A program made the position numbers and the translations under genes. A model generated the notes under the pieces. The model was not told the DNA's origin. It was given only the letters and a program-made list of their open reading frames with translations, and did not search any database. Shown one piece after another: positions 41,833-51,816 of a stretch of 64,000 bases of DNA. Position 1 is the stretch's first letter. Every line of letters starts with the position of its first letter. The stretch is taken from assembly GCA_022539475.1 (NCBI GenBank), contig VCMS01000019.1:62001-126000 (forward strand), given 5' to 3'. Origin of the DNA: Gracilaria domingensis (lineage: Eukaryota > Rhodophyta > Florideophyceae > Gracilariales > Gracilariaceae).

Positions 41833-41872
41833 GCCTTATATCCTTATACCGTCGTGCGTACAGTAGAAAAAT

Positions 41873-41992
41873 ACATTCGACGCTGGGGATTCCTGACCGA
41901 TCCCTCATGTCAGTACTAGCTCAGCTCAAAGAGATTTAGCTTCGCAGTTCGGGATGGGATGCGGCGCATGTCAGCTTGATGTGGCCGAATGT
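41873..41992 (-). rRNA. 5S ribosomal RNA (copy 2)
   Basis: 120 bases on the minus strand, colinear with copy 1 and with seven substitutions. Helix I is kept (ACATTCGGC with GTCGAATGT, one G-U pair), as is the CCATCCCGAACTGCGAAGC core. A T5 run (41867-41871 complement) follows one base after the 3' end. Whether it is functional or a decaying copy cannot be decided from the sequence, but the changes I can place do not break helix I. Confidence 0.85.
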
Positions 41993-44900
41993 GTCTGCAA
42001 TGCAGATCTTCGTGGTTATTTAACTTCCAAAGAAATCAAAGAAACGTTTCTCTCGCCTACATCTGGTCTTCCTGTCTGCCTGTGATAAGAATCGTACACG
42101 ATGCGCAATCACGAAGAAAACAAAAGTTTTCGTCATGACAAAATCTCTTCCGGGCTTTGGTTAAACAAATTTGGTTGCTAAGTTAGCTCATAGCACTGCT
42201 AGACCTGTTTCTCAGTCATATGCTGGCATTAACGAGAGAACATGTCATGATGATCATTATGCCTTGCACAGAATGCCTTGTCCATCCCGTCAAAGAAATT
42301 TACAATTGCATTGCCCGCAGCTTTAGTTCTTTTACCTCCGCTTCGAGTGCTTTGATGTTAAAGACTTACTTGCGAATTCAATCGGTAGTAACTACTGAGT
42401 AACCAAGTTTTCATCGATTAGAACATTGGATCAATAAGCAAGCTTTCTACAGCTACCTCTCTGATCTTCTGTGGGCGACTGACGGACGCAAAGAACAAAG
42501 AACTGTCAGAGGTGAGGCTATTATTTCTACCAGAGCATTGATGACAAAGAACGGCGAAATATCCTTCCGCTTGTAAGCCGACATGAGTTCGTGTACGCAT
42601 AAAAATCATACAAGGCAAGTTTGGCTGAAAAAGGTGTGTACGACGGCGATCTAAGCTGAATTGATTCTGTTGGAAGCCACTGTCGAAAGCTTCGATGAGT
42701 TGTCCGGGTATGCAGCCTCCAAGTTGAGAAGAGAACCTGTCGTTGTCATATCAGTGCCTCCCTACATTCCATAGACGGTATATCATGGACCCATGAGGTG
42801 AGCCCTTTTTGTACCCCATGGATCTGAGAAGGCTGTGTTCGTCATTTTGTATTGTTGAAATATAGAGAGAGAAAAAGGGAAAGAAGCGCTTAAATATACT
42901 ATTGTGGAAATTCCAGAAAAAAGATAGTGAGCGCCCTAAAAGAAGCTTCCAACAAGTATCAACTTGTGGTACAGATATATTGACAATATTCTCACTGTGC
43001 TTTCATATCTGTTTGGAGAATTCCGTCGTACCCTTTTTCTGCCGCAACGGGCGTATACCCAAGGGTTTAGACAACAAAGATATGTCTTCATGGGTGTTTA
43101 AAATAAAGTTGCTACGGTTTCTAGTAGTCTTTCGAAAATGACAGCCTTGTTTCGGACACGTGGAGGGAAGCATTTCAGAAAGGCATGAACTTCTTCTCGA
43201 GCGTAACATAAAGACAATACATTCAACGCAAGTGGAATTCGAAGCATATCTACTTTTGTATATTACGCAACGACTGTCAGACTCCCGCTTGCAGGTACGA
43301 TGACATCAGATTGAAAACTGGTTTGTTTCTCCCATTGGCAGTGCTAATCGTGAGCGAGAGCATTACGCGCATGGAGAGAGGATGAGGGAATTCTTTCTCA
43401 TTTTCATTATGATTTCAAGCAGAATTATTCTTCAAGAATACAGGCGCATTTTTGTACAGCGTAGCCTTTTTTCAGTCATGAAGGACCGACGTTCACAGAA
43501 TCAGTGACGGATACAACAACGAAGACGGTATACAAAAGTACATGCATCGTAACTTACGATTCACAATATTTGTGTAGATTCAACAAAATTTTTAACGTTG
43601 GATATTAACAAGGTAGAAACGGGGAAGCTAATCATATGCATGGCTGCATCGTTGGCGCTTTATAAACCGTTTTGGAGCTGCCAACAAAGAGGACACATTG
43701 TGTTTCATTATTGTGCGCGTGCGGCTATTAGCCGCTGAGCCGATCTCCAAGTCCTGGTTTTTCTGCCGACGCAGACATCATCAGAAAAACGCTTGGGCCC
43801 GAAAAGCTGGTTTATTATTTTGAGGGCAGCTCGTAGCGCAAAAAATGGTGACCATCAGCATTTAAAGCTCAGCGGTGAATAAAGTCTCTTCAACAAGGAA
43901 CTCTGCTGTCAACCCATATCGTCTACAATAATGATTAGCTTGATAAGCCCATTCCAAGAATTTTGTTGCCTGGGGTGCGCTCACACCTTTAGCCGGAACA
44001 AAGCCCAAGTTCATGGTTGAAGACCTGCTGTTCATGCCATGTCACACATAAATAGAGCTTTTTCATCACATCGAACACGGGCGTTTCGTGTAAACGACAG
44101 CTTCATACTGTACAAAAAGAGGCCTCCTGTTTGGTGTCGTGTTCAGTTAAAAAAGTAGCCTTGTAGCAGTATGATAGATCTTGGTCATAATTATGGCCTA
44201 ACAGTTTCAGTAGGATCTAATCGAATGCAGTGTAGTGAAAAGAAGTCACGCTTGAGAAGCCGACAAGCCTTTAACACAGAACAGAAACTCCTTTACTGAG
44301 TAGTTAGGGCTTCTTTAACCCGCAACAATCACCCGCGGTGAGATGAAGGTTAAGCATTGCCACAGAATGTTCTGATGGATCGGCAGCAGTGACGGGAACC
44401 CAGTTTTTTGAATTAGATGAAACATCTATCCCACCTCCGCACTGAGGGAGAGGAGCTTACGGACATAGAGAACGGCTTCGCACGACAGCAGAGACTGACG
44501 AAATGTTGATTCTAACAAAGATATCGACAGTCTTTGGAAGACATCATGCCAGAAGAGAAGCCATGTTGATGATGTTGAGCCCACTTCCGGTATCGAAACA
44601 ACTGACGTTGCGCGAGAACAAGCGTCAAAAACAAAACTGATGTGAGATTAAACGCTTGTGTAAAACGAGGTCAGGATTGCAACGACGTTGAACTTTGCGT
44701 TGGAAAACTAGGGTGCAGTAAACATGAGCCAACAACTTTAACCCTTATACAATGGTACCTGAGTGATTTCGGAACAATGTCATGTCAAACGTTGCGGCAG
44801 CAGTACCTATGAAGAGTACCGCCACAAAGCACGCACAATGCCACCTCTCTCGTTACCAGCCAGCTCGTTACCCAACAGCCATCTTTCACGTTCTGTTAGG

Positions 44901-45941
44901 GACGTTGAACAGCTCAACGTTTTGCCACTCGTCGCAGGGAAAGTAGAAACCGATATAAATGGGCGCAGCGGCGATGTTTCTACTTCACGACAGAATCGCA
45001 GGCATTTGGCTAGTTTTATCGGACATTAGCAGTTTGAATGGTGTTGCGCGACGTGGGAGGCAGCGATAGAGGTATATTGGTTGCTTGCCCTTTCAATCCT
45101 CGGGCAGAATGGGCACTATTTTGGGACTGCTCCCAGCATGGGAGGCAGTGAATACAGACCCTGTTTAGAAATTTCTCAGGCAACAATTGTGTTCGCATTG
45201 GGGCGATGGAGGTTGTGAAACGGCCCGCACACTATCCAACCCCTGCAGGGAACGACGAAACGTGCCTAAAATGTTACCCGCATCGCAGGTCTCAAAATAG
45301 ATGAACATGAATACCGGTCCCAGGTGCCAGTAGCATCTATGATGAGCATACTTTGAGATGATCACCAACAAACTTCTCCTTGCTGATACCAGCTATCAGG
45401 TAACAGTGCGTCTCAGGGAGACCAACAGAACTTTTTGAAGTTGGGTGAGCGCAAGCTCTCCTTCACTGATATTCTTGAGAAATTCATGAGATATTTCAAT
45501 GACGAAGAAAGGAGAGCCACCCCTTCTGCAACAGAAGCGGGCATCGTTCAAAGCGGCGTCAAGCTTTCCCTGAGGTGAAGAAAACATGAAGTAGCGATGT
45601 TTCACTGACGACGAAAGGAGAGCCACACTTTCTGCAAGAGAAACGAGGCATCGTTCAAAGCGGCGTCAAGCTTTCCCTGAGGTGAAGAAAACTCGAAGTA
45701 GCGAAAACCGTTGCCAAAGCAAACGCGTTGGCCTACCGCTCAAGGTTTATAGCTCGTTACTACCGGCATGCGTGCGGTGCTCATACTAGTTACAAAGGCG
45801 GTAAAGCTTTCCAACCTCATGGTGTACGTTGCGTACCATTTTCACTGAGTAATAATTGAGAGCGAAGCTACACGGGAAAAAGGTAAGGGGGGTGAAAAAT
45901 TAGAGAAGACGCGGGGATATAGTTGGCAATCATGACGATGA
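41993..45941. other. Long intergenic region, about 4 kb, no recognisable gene
   Basis: Less GC-rich than the genic regions; only short open frames on either strand. The one structured element is a tandem duplication at 45490-45702. A plus-strand frame at 44763-45029 and several others gave no family resemblance. It may consist of old, decayed transposons. Confidence 0.4.
45490..45702. repeat. Tandem duplication of a 106-bp unit
   Basis: Unit 1 (about 45490-45595) and unit 2 (about 45596-45702) share GAAAGGAGAGCCAC, GCATCGTTCAAAGCGGCG and TCAAGCTTTCCCTGAGGTGA in the same order, with about ten differences. It lies about 240 bases downstream of the SNM1 stop codon. Confidence 0.8.
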
Positions 45942-47338
45942 TCAGGTGGGCGGCACGTACGCGGCTTGAGACAATGGCCGATCTTTGTGCGCCAACAATG
46001 TGCTCATTTGTTGCCTCTTCTCAGCAGTGTATGCACCAACCATAGGAATGAGCCGACATGGCTTTACCCACTGCACAAAGCGACGCAGCTCTTCGAAGCT
46101 AGAATGCTCCGAGTATGGGAGTTGAAACACAACGGCATTATCAGCGGCGCGCACCTGGCGTCGAACCGGGGCACCACTAAAGGTCCAGCCGGTAGGTCGG
46201 AAGCAGACAGCCAGTCCACGCCCAATGAACTTGTCCGACAGGCGGTGAAAGTTGACATACTTTCGTAGCGATTCCGGTTTCAAGTCGCCCATGGCAACGA
46301 GATGGATTCTTGCGCGCTTCGGATCATCCACGAGACGCGAGGTGATTTGCGGCATATGGAGCAACGACAGGGTTTCGCGCTTTCTTTTAGAGGCGTAGAT
46401 GTGCAGGTTGAGCTGAGTGGCGATGTGAAGAAAGACCTTCTCCTTGCCAATGGAATAGGTGCCAAAGAAGAAGAGACAGGCGCCTTTTGTTCGCTTGTTC
46501 TCCTGTTTGGCGTGGTGCAGCGCCGTGTCCAAGACGGCCTGCTGCGGAGGGAAGGCGTAATTGGGGGAGCAATAAGTGGTATCCAAATGGAGATAATGTA
46601 AAGACGCGGCTTGTACAAGCTGCGCGAGCATCTGAAAGCGGTCAAAGTGCGGGGCGTGAAAACGAAAGTCGCCCGTATGCAAGACCCACTTTTTAGTGTG
46701 CACTACATAGAACAGAATCAAGGCGGCGCCCGGGCAGTGGTTGGCGTCAAACAGCCAGACATGGGCGCGTTTACCGGCGGCGTCCTGCACGCTGTAGCGC
46801 GTCTGATGCTGCAGGCAACGCACCTTGGCCGGCGGCACTCTCAAAAAACGTTTGATGAGCGCGGCAGTAACGGGGGTGCAATACAGCGCGGAGCGGTTCG
46901 GCAACGACTTTGGCAAGCCCATGTAGTGGTCCGAGTGGTAGTGGGTGAGAAAGGTGACGGCGCCATCCTCCAGCTTGTAGCGGAAGGCATCGACGACGAA
47001 GGCGGTGTCCGCGACGCGATGCGAGAAGGGCGGCGCCCTGGCGGCGCGCGCGCGCTTGGGCGCGGTGGACGACGGCGGCGCGCGCTCCGCCGGGCGCTTG
47101 CGCGGCCGGCTGGTCGGCGGCGGCGCGCACGGCCGCGGCAGCGCGTGCAGCAGGCGGCGGCGCGCGCCAAGTGGCAGCGGCAGCGCGAGCAGGCGGTCGC
47201 GCGACAGCGCGCTCAACGCCGCCAGGGAGAACAGTTTGGCGTCGCGGAACGCGCGCTCGTGCTGGATCAGCGCGTTGCGCTGCAGAAAGGCGCGCAGCGT
47301 GGCGGTGGCGGCGGCCGCGGCGGCCGCGCGCGGCGGCG

Positions 47339-47389
<51 letters not shown>

Positions 47390-47495
47390 GCACGTCCAGC
47401 GGCGCGCTGCGGCGCCGCAGCCGCGCGCACTCGCGCTGGTGGCCGAGCGCGCGCGCGCGCGACAGCGGCGCGCCGCACGCGGCGCAGCGCGACAT
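45942..47495 (-). CDS. SNM1: DNA cross-link repair nuclease SNM1/PSO2 (DCLRE1A-like) with zinc finger and SAM domain
   Basis: A 517-residue metallo-beta-lactamase/beta-CASP nuclease; SNM1A/PSO2 proteins resect DNA at interstrand cross-links. It begins MSRCAACGAPLSR...GHQREC, a UBZ4-type zinc finger (C4, C7, H19, C23), then a Pro/Ala-rich linker and a SAM-like domain (LRAFLQRNALIQHERAFRD, about residues 65-120). The catalytic part has LTHYHSDHYMGL (HxHxDH), FDANHCPGAALILF, VLHTGDFRFHAP and LPYSEHSSFEELRRF. UBZ plus SAM plus MBL is the SNM1A domain order. It is shorter than human SNM1A (1040) but close to plant SNM1. The ATG at 47495 is chosen because it begins exactly at the zinc finger; the upstream extension starts at GTG. 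Divergent from the tail-anchored protein gene. Confidence 0.9.
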
Positions 47496-47905
47496 GACGG
47501 CGGCGGCGGGGCGGCGGGGCCGCGCGCGCACGCGCGCGCGGCGTGGCGCAAAGCCAAAAAGAAGGCGGCACAAAAAGACACGCCGCGCCTTTTCGGCGAG
47601 CGTTTCCGCCACGCGGACGCGGCGCGCGCGCGCGCGCGCGCGCGCGCGCGCGGCACGCGCGCGACAAGTGGCGCGGCGCGCGCGCGCGCGCGCGGCAGGC
47701 GGACGCGCCGCGTGGCGGCGCGCAGCGCGCGCAGCGCGCGCAGCGCGCGCAGCGCGCGCAGCGCGCGCGGCGGCGCGCGCCAGTTGTACTAAAAGGTTGG
47801 CGCGCGCGCGCGATGCGCTTCCGCACCGAGTTGCTCACGCCGTGCGCCCGCGCTTCTTGCTCGCCTGTTACTGCCGCGTTCGACTGCCGCCCTTGTTGGT
47901 ACACC
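47496..47905. promoter_or_regulatory. Extreme CpG divergent promoter with alternating (CG)n and 9-bp repeats
   Basis: About 400 bases between two divergent ATGs. It contains an unbroken GC alternation at about 47622-47652, another at 47674-47694, and five tandem GCGCGCAGC units at about 47717-47765. A TACTAAAAGG motif near 47787 may be the TATA element of the plus-strand gene. Alternating CG is the classic Z-DNA-forming sequence. Confidence 0.6.
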
Positions 47906-48397
47906 ATGGCTGCCGCGTCCCCCGTCATGCGCGCCGATGGCGCCGCGTCGCTTGCCAAGCGCATGCGCTCGTTCGGGCGGCTGCTGTCGTCGCCGCGCTC
48001 CGTGCGCCAGCCGCTGCTGCCGACGTACGCGCCGTCCGCATCGCCGTGCACCTCGGCCGATGCGTTCCCCCCCTCCGTCGAGCCGTCGCCGCGGCTGGCG
48101 TCGCCGCCCGCCGCGCTCGAGCTGCGCCTGGACAAGTGCCTGCCGAGCTACTCCACGACGCAGCTGTGCCGCGCCATTCACCGGCTGCACACCGCCAACA
48201 GCTACCAACAGGCGGCAAAGCTGCCGGAGCACGTGGTGGTCACGCTGGCCGCCGACCACAAGCTGGCCGTGGCCGCCGCGCCCGCCAAGTCGGGCGTGCT
48301 GGAGGCTCTGGCGTCGTCGCCGCTGCTGCTGCTGCTGGCGCTGGTGCTTCTGGCGTTTGCGGCCGCGTACGCTTGCGCCGTGCATCTGCTGCCGTGA
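47906..48397 (+). CDS. Hypothetical tail-anchored membrane protein
   Basis: A 163-residue protein I do not recognise. The N-half is basic and Ser/Pro/Ala-rich (likely disordered). A compact segment follows (LDKCLPSYSTTQLCRAIHRL, then YQQAAKLPEHVVVTLAADHK). It ends in one strong hydrophobic helix (SSPLLLLLALVLLAFAAAYA, then CAVHLLP) only a few residues from the C-terminus, the layout of tail-anchored proteins. An in-frame ATG at 47813 would add 31 residues. I prefer 47906 because of its ACCATGGC context and because the TATA-like motif at 47787 would place transcription start near 47815. The complementary strand also has a long GC-driven frame, but it has no domain. Confidence 0.55.
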   Translation: MAAASPVMRADGAASLAKRMRSFGRLLSSPRSVRQPLLPTYAPSASPCTSADAFPPSVEPSPRLASPPAALELRLDKCLPSYSTTQLCRAIHRLHTANSYQQAAKLPEHVVVTLAADHKLAVAAAPAKSGVLEALASSPLLLLLALVLLAFAAAYACAVHLLP

Positions 48398-50103
48398 AGC
48401 GGCCGCAGCGATGCGTACCGCGCGCCAACGCTCAGCCTGTTTTTTTGTTTTTGGAGCCCGCCCTCACTACATAACTGTTGTTTCTTCCGCCTGTACATAT
48501 ATCTATGCCTCCCATCTCAACTAAAAAAAGCAAAGACGAGAGAGCTTCGTTCGTTCGTTCCACCACCACCCCCCCTCCCCCCGTCTTGCGCCGGCGCGGT
48601 CGCGCGCGCTTACTCGGCTGCATTGCTGGGCAGAGTGCTCGCACGGCAGCGCCGCTACGCCGCCCTCACTCTTCACGCAGTTCAAAAAATTTTGCGCATC
48701 ACGTGGCGCACGCGCGCCGAGCTTGATTCGAACGCCGTCCACACGTGCTCACGCCGCGCCCCCGCCAGACGTAGCGCGCGTCACACGTTTTGAGGCTCAA
48801 GCCCTTTCTCCGTCCAAAGCGCTCCGTCCTTCAACAGCAACCTCTGGCGACAAGCCGTCGCGCTCGCCATCTCCCGCCCACATGGACGATCGCCGTCCTC
48901 AACGCCTCCGCAGTCTACCCACAGGGTAAGGATAACCCTTACATTTGGCGCAGCTGCAACTATACATTGGCTGCAACTACAGCTGCAAACGTACGACATC
49001 TATTTTCTCAGTCACCGATACGCGCCGAGTCAGCGCCGCTGACACGTGCGCTGCCATCACAACTGTTTTGCGTCGGGAGCGAGATGAGAATTGGCGCCGG
49101 TGTGGACGCGACTGCTTGTTGAGCAGCTCTTCCCGCCCACGTGCCTTTTTTTTTTAACGCGCTGTTTGCCAAGTTGGCAACAAATCGGGCCAACGCTGTG
49201 ACACGTAGAAATCAACCATGTGCTTGATTGGTCGCCGGCAACAATCTGCGCGCGCATGACGTGTGTAAACCTTTCCATCTGCTGTGGCTCCTCTTGTTTC
49301 GTTGTGATCGACGCAGCCTACTCTTCTCGCACCTCGCGTACAGTATTTGTAACCATATTACCCGTAATACATACTGTACAACGGTAAAAGGCTAACGCAT
49401 ATTTTTCAGATATCCTTACCGTCGATACCCGCGGTAGGTACTGCTAACCTACCAGTATCTACCGCGCAAAACTTGGCATCTACCCTTGTATGGCACTTTA
49501 TTCCTAGTGCAAGGAACACAACCGATGGCAGACTGATCCTGTGGGCGCCATGCCGCATGCCGCATGCGACTGCTTCGCAATGCGGCACGCCCATCGGCGA
49601 TAAGTCATCTTCTTGTACCCAAGGGTACTGCTAAGTGTGCAAACGTGCATTGCCGCCGCATCCAGTCCAACTGTTCGACTGCACCTGCGTTGTGCGTGTG
49701 GCATTGTGTACGACGGTACACACAAGTCACAGCAACAACAGCCGTCACGCTAATCACCGTGTGCCACTTGCCAACGTCGCCAACCCTTCTAAGCTTAGCT
49801 GACATGATATTAGATATCGAATATAACTTGAGATCATGCCGTCGTCACGTCGCGCCGGTTGGGTTTGTACACGTCATCCACCGCTGCCACCGCTATCCAA
49901 ATCACCACGCGCCACTTGTCGTCCTCCAACGCGCCCGGCTCCGCCAATCACGCAACCCCAATGGCGAGTCCCCATCGCGACCTCGTCACCTCTTCCCACC
50001 CAACATCATGCCACCGCACGTATCGCCGCATCACCCGATGCCAACCTCCCCCCGTCGTCAGCAAGCTGCAAAGTGCTTTCCGCCGCCCCTTTCGTCCGTC
50101 ATC
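48398..50103. other. Intergenic region and probable leader of the ChaN gene
   Basis: About 1.7 kb with no recognised gene. A T-rich run follows the previous stop (48439-48452). Palindromes GGTAGGT/ACCTACC (49433-49453) and GTACCC-AA-GGGTAC (49615-49628) lie upstream of the ChaN gene. The ChaN frame is open back to an ATG at 49564, but that extension is His/Pro/Arg-rich and not domain-like. Confidence 0.4.
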
Positions 50104-51366
50104 ATGCGCGCCACTTTCGTCGCCCCCAGCGCGCTGCCCCCCCCCACTCGCCGCCTTCATCCACCCCGTCGGCCGCGCCACCCAACCTGCGCCCTAAACT
50201 GTACCCGGCGCAACCTTTTGCACGCCTTGCTCGCCACAACGCCGCTCGTTCTGCCTCGTCCAGCGTCTGCCATATGGCCGTTTTCGTCCTCCACCTCTCA
50301 ATCTTCTCCCTCCGCAGCCACAGCGTCCACCGTTTTCTCCGTGCTTCCCACAAACATAGCGGACGTCAATCTACTCCCGATTGACTTTGAGTCCGCCATC
50401 AATGCCTGTGCTACTGCCGACGTCGTGTTTCTGGGCGAGCATCACAACTCACTTATCGACCATGCCTTGCAAGCCCGCATAATCTCTTCAATGCATTCCA
50501 CCTCGCCGCGTCCCCTCGCAGTCGGTCTCGAGATGGTTCAGGCCAAATTTCAGCCTTTGTTGGACAAGTTTGTAGCCGGCCGATTATCAGAGCTCGACCT
50601 GTATCTGGCCACTGAGTGGGAGACACGATGGGTCTGGCCCTACGAGCTCTATCTCCCCGTGCTGCGCGCCTGCAGACGCTATAGCATCCCCCTCATTGCG
50701 CTTTCAATCGACTCTGAAACGCTGTCCAAACTGCGCGCAGAAGGCGGAATATCGAATCTCTCCGGCTTCGAGATGAGAAAGCATGTTGGAGACGCTTCTG
50801 TCTTCGCCGCTATGATGCGTGAATCGGGCTTTAAAAACTATGTCAACGAGTGTATCACTCCCAGCTACGCTGCCCACTACAAGCTCGGTCTTCTTAATGA
50901 AGCTACCAATTTCAACACCTACTTCACCAGCAGAATGTTTCGCGACGAGGCAATGGCCACACGAGCTGTCCGTCACGTGTTGTCAAATGATGGGACACTT
51001 GTATGCCTTCTAGGCGCCGACCATGTCAAATTCGAGTACGGTGTCACAGGCCGAGTTCGTCGACAACTTGTAGCGGAGCGAAACAAGATTCGTCAAAGAG
51101 AAATTATGGTACGCATGGCGGACGGCAGATCAACCGACGATCTTCTAGAAGTTGCCGACCCACTTTTGAAGACTGTCATGCTCAATCCTGGACCTGCTGA
51201 TGCGTATGACGCCAAGGACGGCAGTTTGAAGCTTGAGATGCCGGTTGGCAGTATTCCAGTGCCAATCGCTGACTATTTGTGGTTTAGCACTGGTACTGAA
51301 GCCAACCCGAGGAGACAAATCAGACGGCGTGTACTGCCGCCTGTTGAGCGTTTAACTAGCTCCTAG
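50104..51366 (+). CDS. ChaN/Tiki-superfamily haem-binding-uptake-like protein, plastid lumen type
   Basis: A 420-residue protein with a ChaN-like domain (DUF399). VVFLGEHHNSLIDHALQARI begins the domain near residue 107. Then come LAVGLEMVQAKFQPLLDKFV, ATEWETRWVWPYELYLPVLR, and VCLLGADHVKFEYGVTGRVR near the end. The paired His/Glu residues resemble the metal or haem site of the family (EreA/ChaN/Tiki). Bacterial ChaN binds haem; the plastid homologues have no settled function. The start at 50104 (MRATFVAPSALPPPTRR) gives a bipartite targeting signal: an Arg/Pro-rich transit region and then a twin-Arg hydrophobic segment (TRRNLLHALLATTPLVL) ending ASA, which suggests Tat-dependent thylakoid-lumen delivery. 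Earlier in-frame ATGs back to 49564 are possible. Confidence 0.78.
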   Translation: MRATFVAPSALPPPTRRLHPPRRPRHPTCALNCTRRNLLHALLATTPLVLPRPASAIWPFSSSTSQSSPSAATASTVFSVLPTNIADVNLLPIDFESAINACATADVVFLGEHHNSLIDHALQARIISSMHSTSPRPLAVGLEMVQAKFQPLLDKFVAGRLSELDLYLATEWETRWVWPYELYLPVLRACRRYSIPLIALSIDSETLSKLRAEGGISNLSGFEMRKHVGDASVFAAMMRESGFKNYVNECITPSYAAHYKLGLLNEATNFNTYFTSRMFRDEAMATRAVRHVLSNDGTLVCLLGADHVKFEYGVTGRVRRQLVAERNKIRQREIMVRMADGRSTDDLLEVADPLLKTVMLNPGPADAYDAKDGSLKLEMPVGSIPVPIADYLWFSTGTEANPRRQIRRRVLPPVERLTSS

Positions 51367-51816
51367 TCCGTTTAACAGACCTTTACTTCCCACAAGCCGT
51401 TCTGAATCGTGTGGTGCTGGTACGTGCCCGAATGGTTGAAATGTACAGAAAGGGACTCGTACAAACTGGGCAAAAGTCACTGTATGGCGAAGGAGGAGGA
51501 TGTTGTCCACAGCCGTTCCTCACAAGGTGGGACAAAACGACTACATCTCAACCGTCAGCTGCATCTTGAATACCGCCCTGCAGGACTGAAGACAAAACAC
51601 GCCGTGTATGGCCCGAATAGTATGTCCCAGGCTGGGGACTCGCAGCGCCTGTGCTTTTCATTCTATTTTCTTCCTTCGTGTAAATACAAGCACACGTAGT
51701 GGAGCCTTCGATTAGTCGGCTTGCTATAATTTCTTCGAGCCGAGACTGTGATTGCAAAGCTAAACGCGATAACTTCTTGCGATGTCTTGGGGATTCAAAG
51801 CGACTTCAAGGACGAT
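51367..51816. other. Intergenic region between two convergent genes
   Basis: 450 bases; the 3' flanks of the ChaN and acyl-activating genes. Nothing recognised. Confidence 0.5.

Noticed and set aside
46611-48474. Several very long open frames on both strands around 46.6-48.5 kb
   Set aside because: They are products of extreme GC content, translate to Arg/Ala-rich low complexity, overlap the well-supported SNM1 gene and lack domain signatures.
48715-48745. tRNA B-box-like TTCGAATC on the minus strand
   Set aside because: The flanking bases do not form a T-stem and there is no A-box or cloverleaf.
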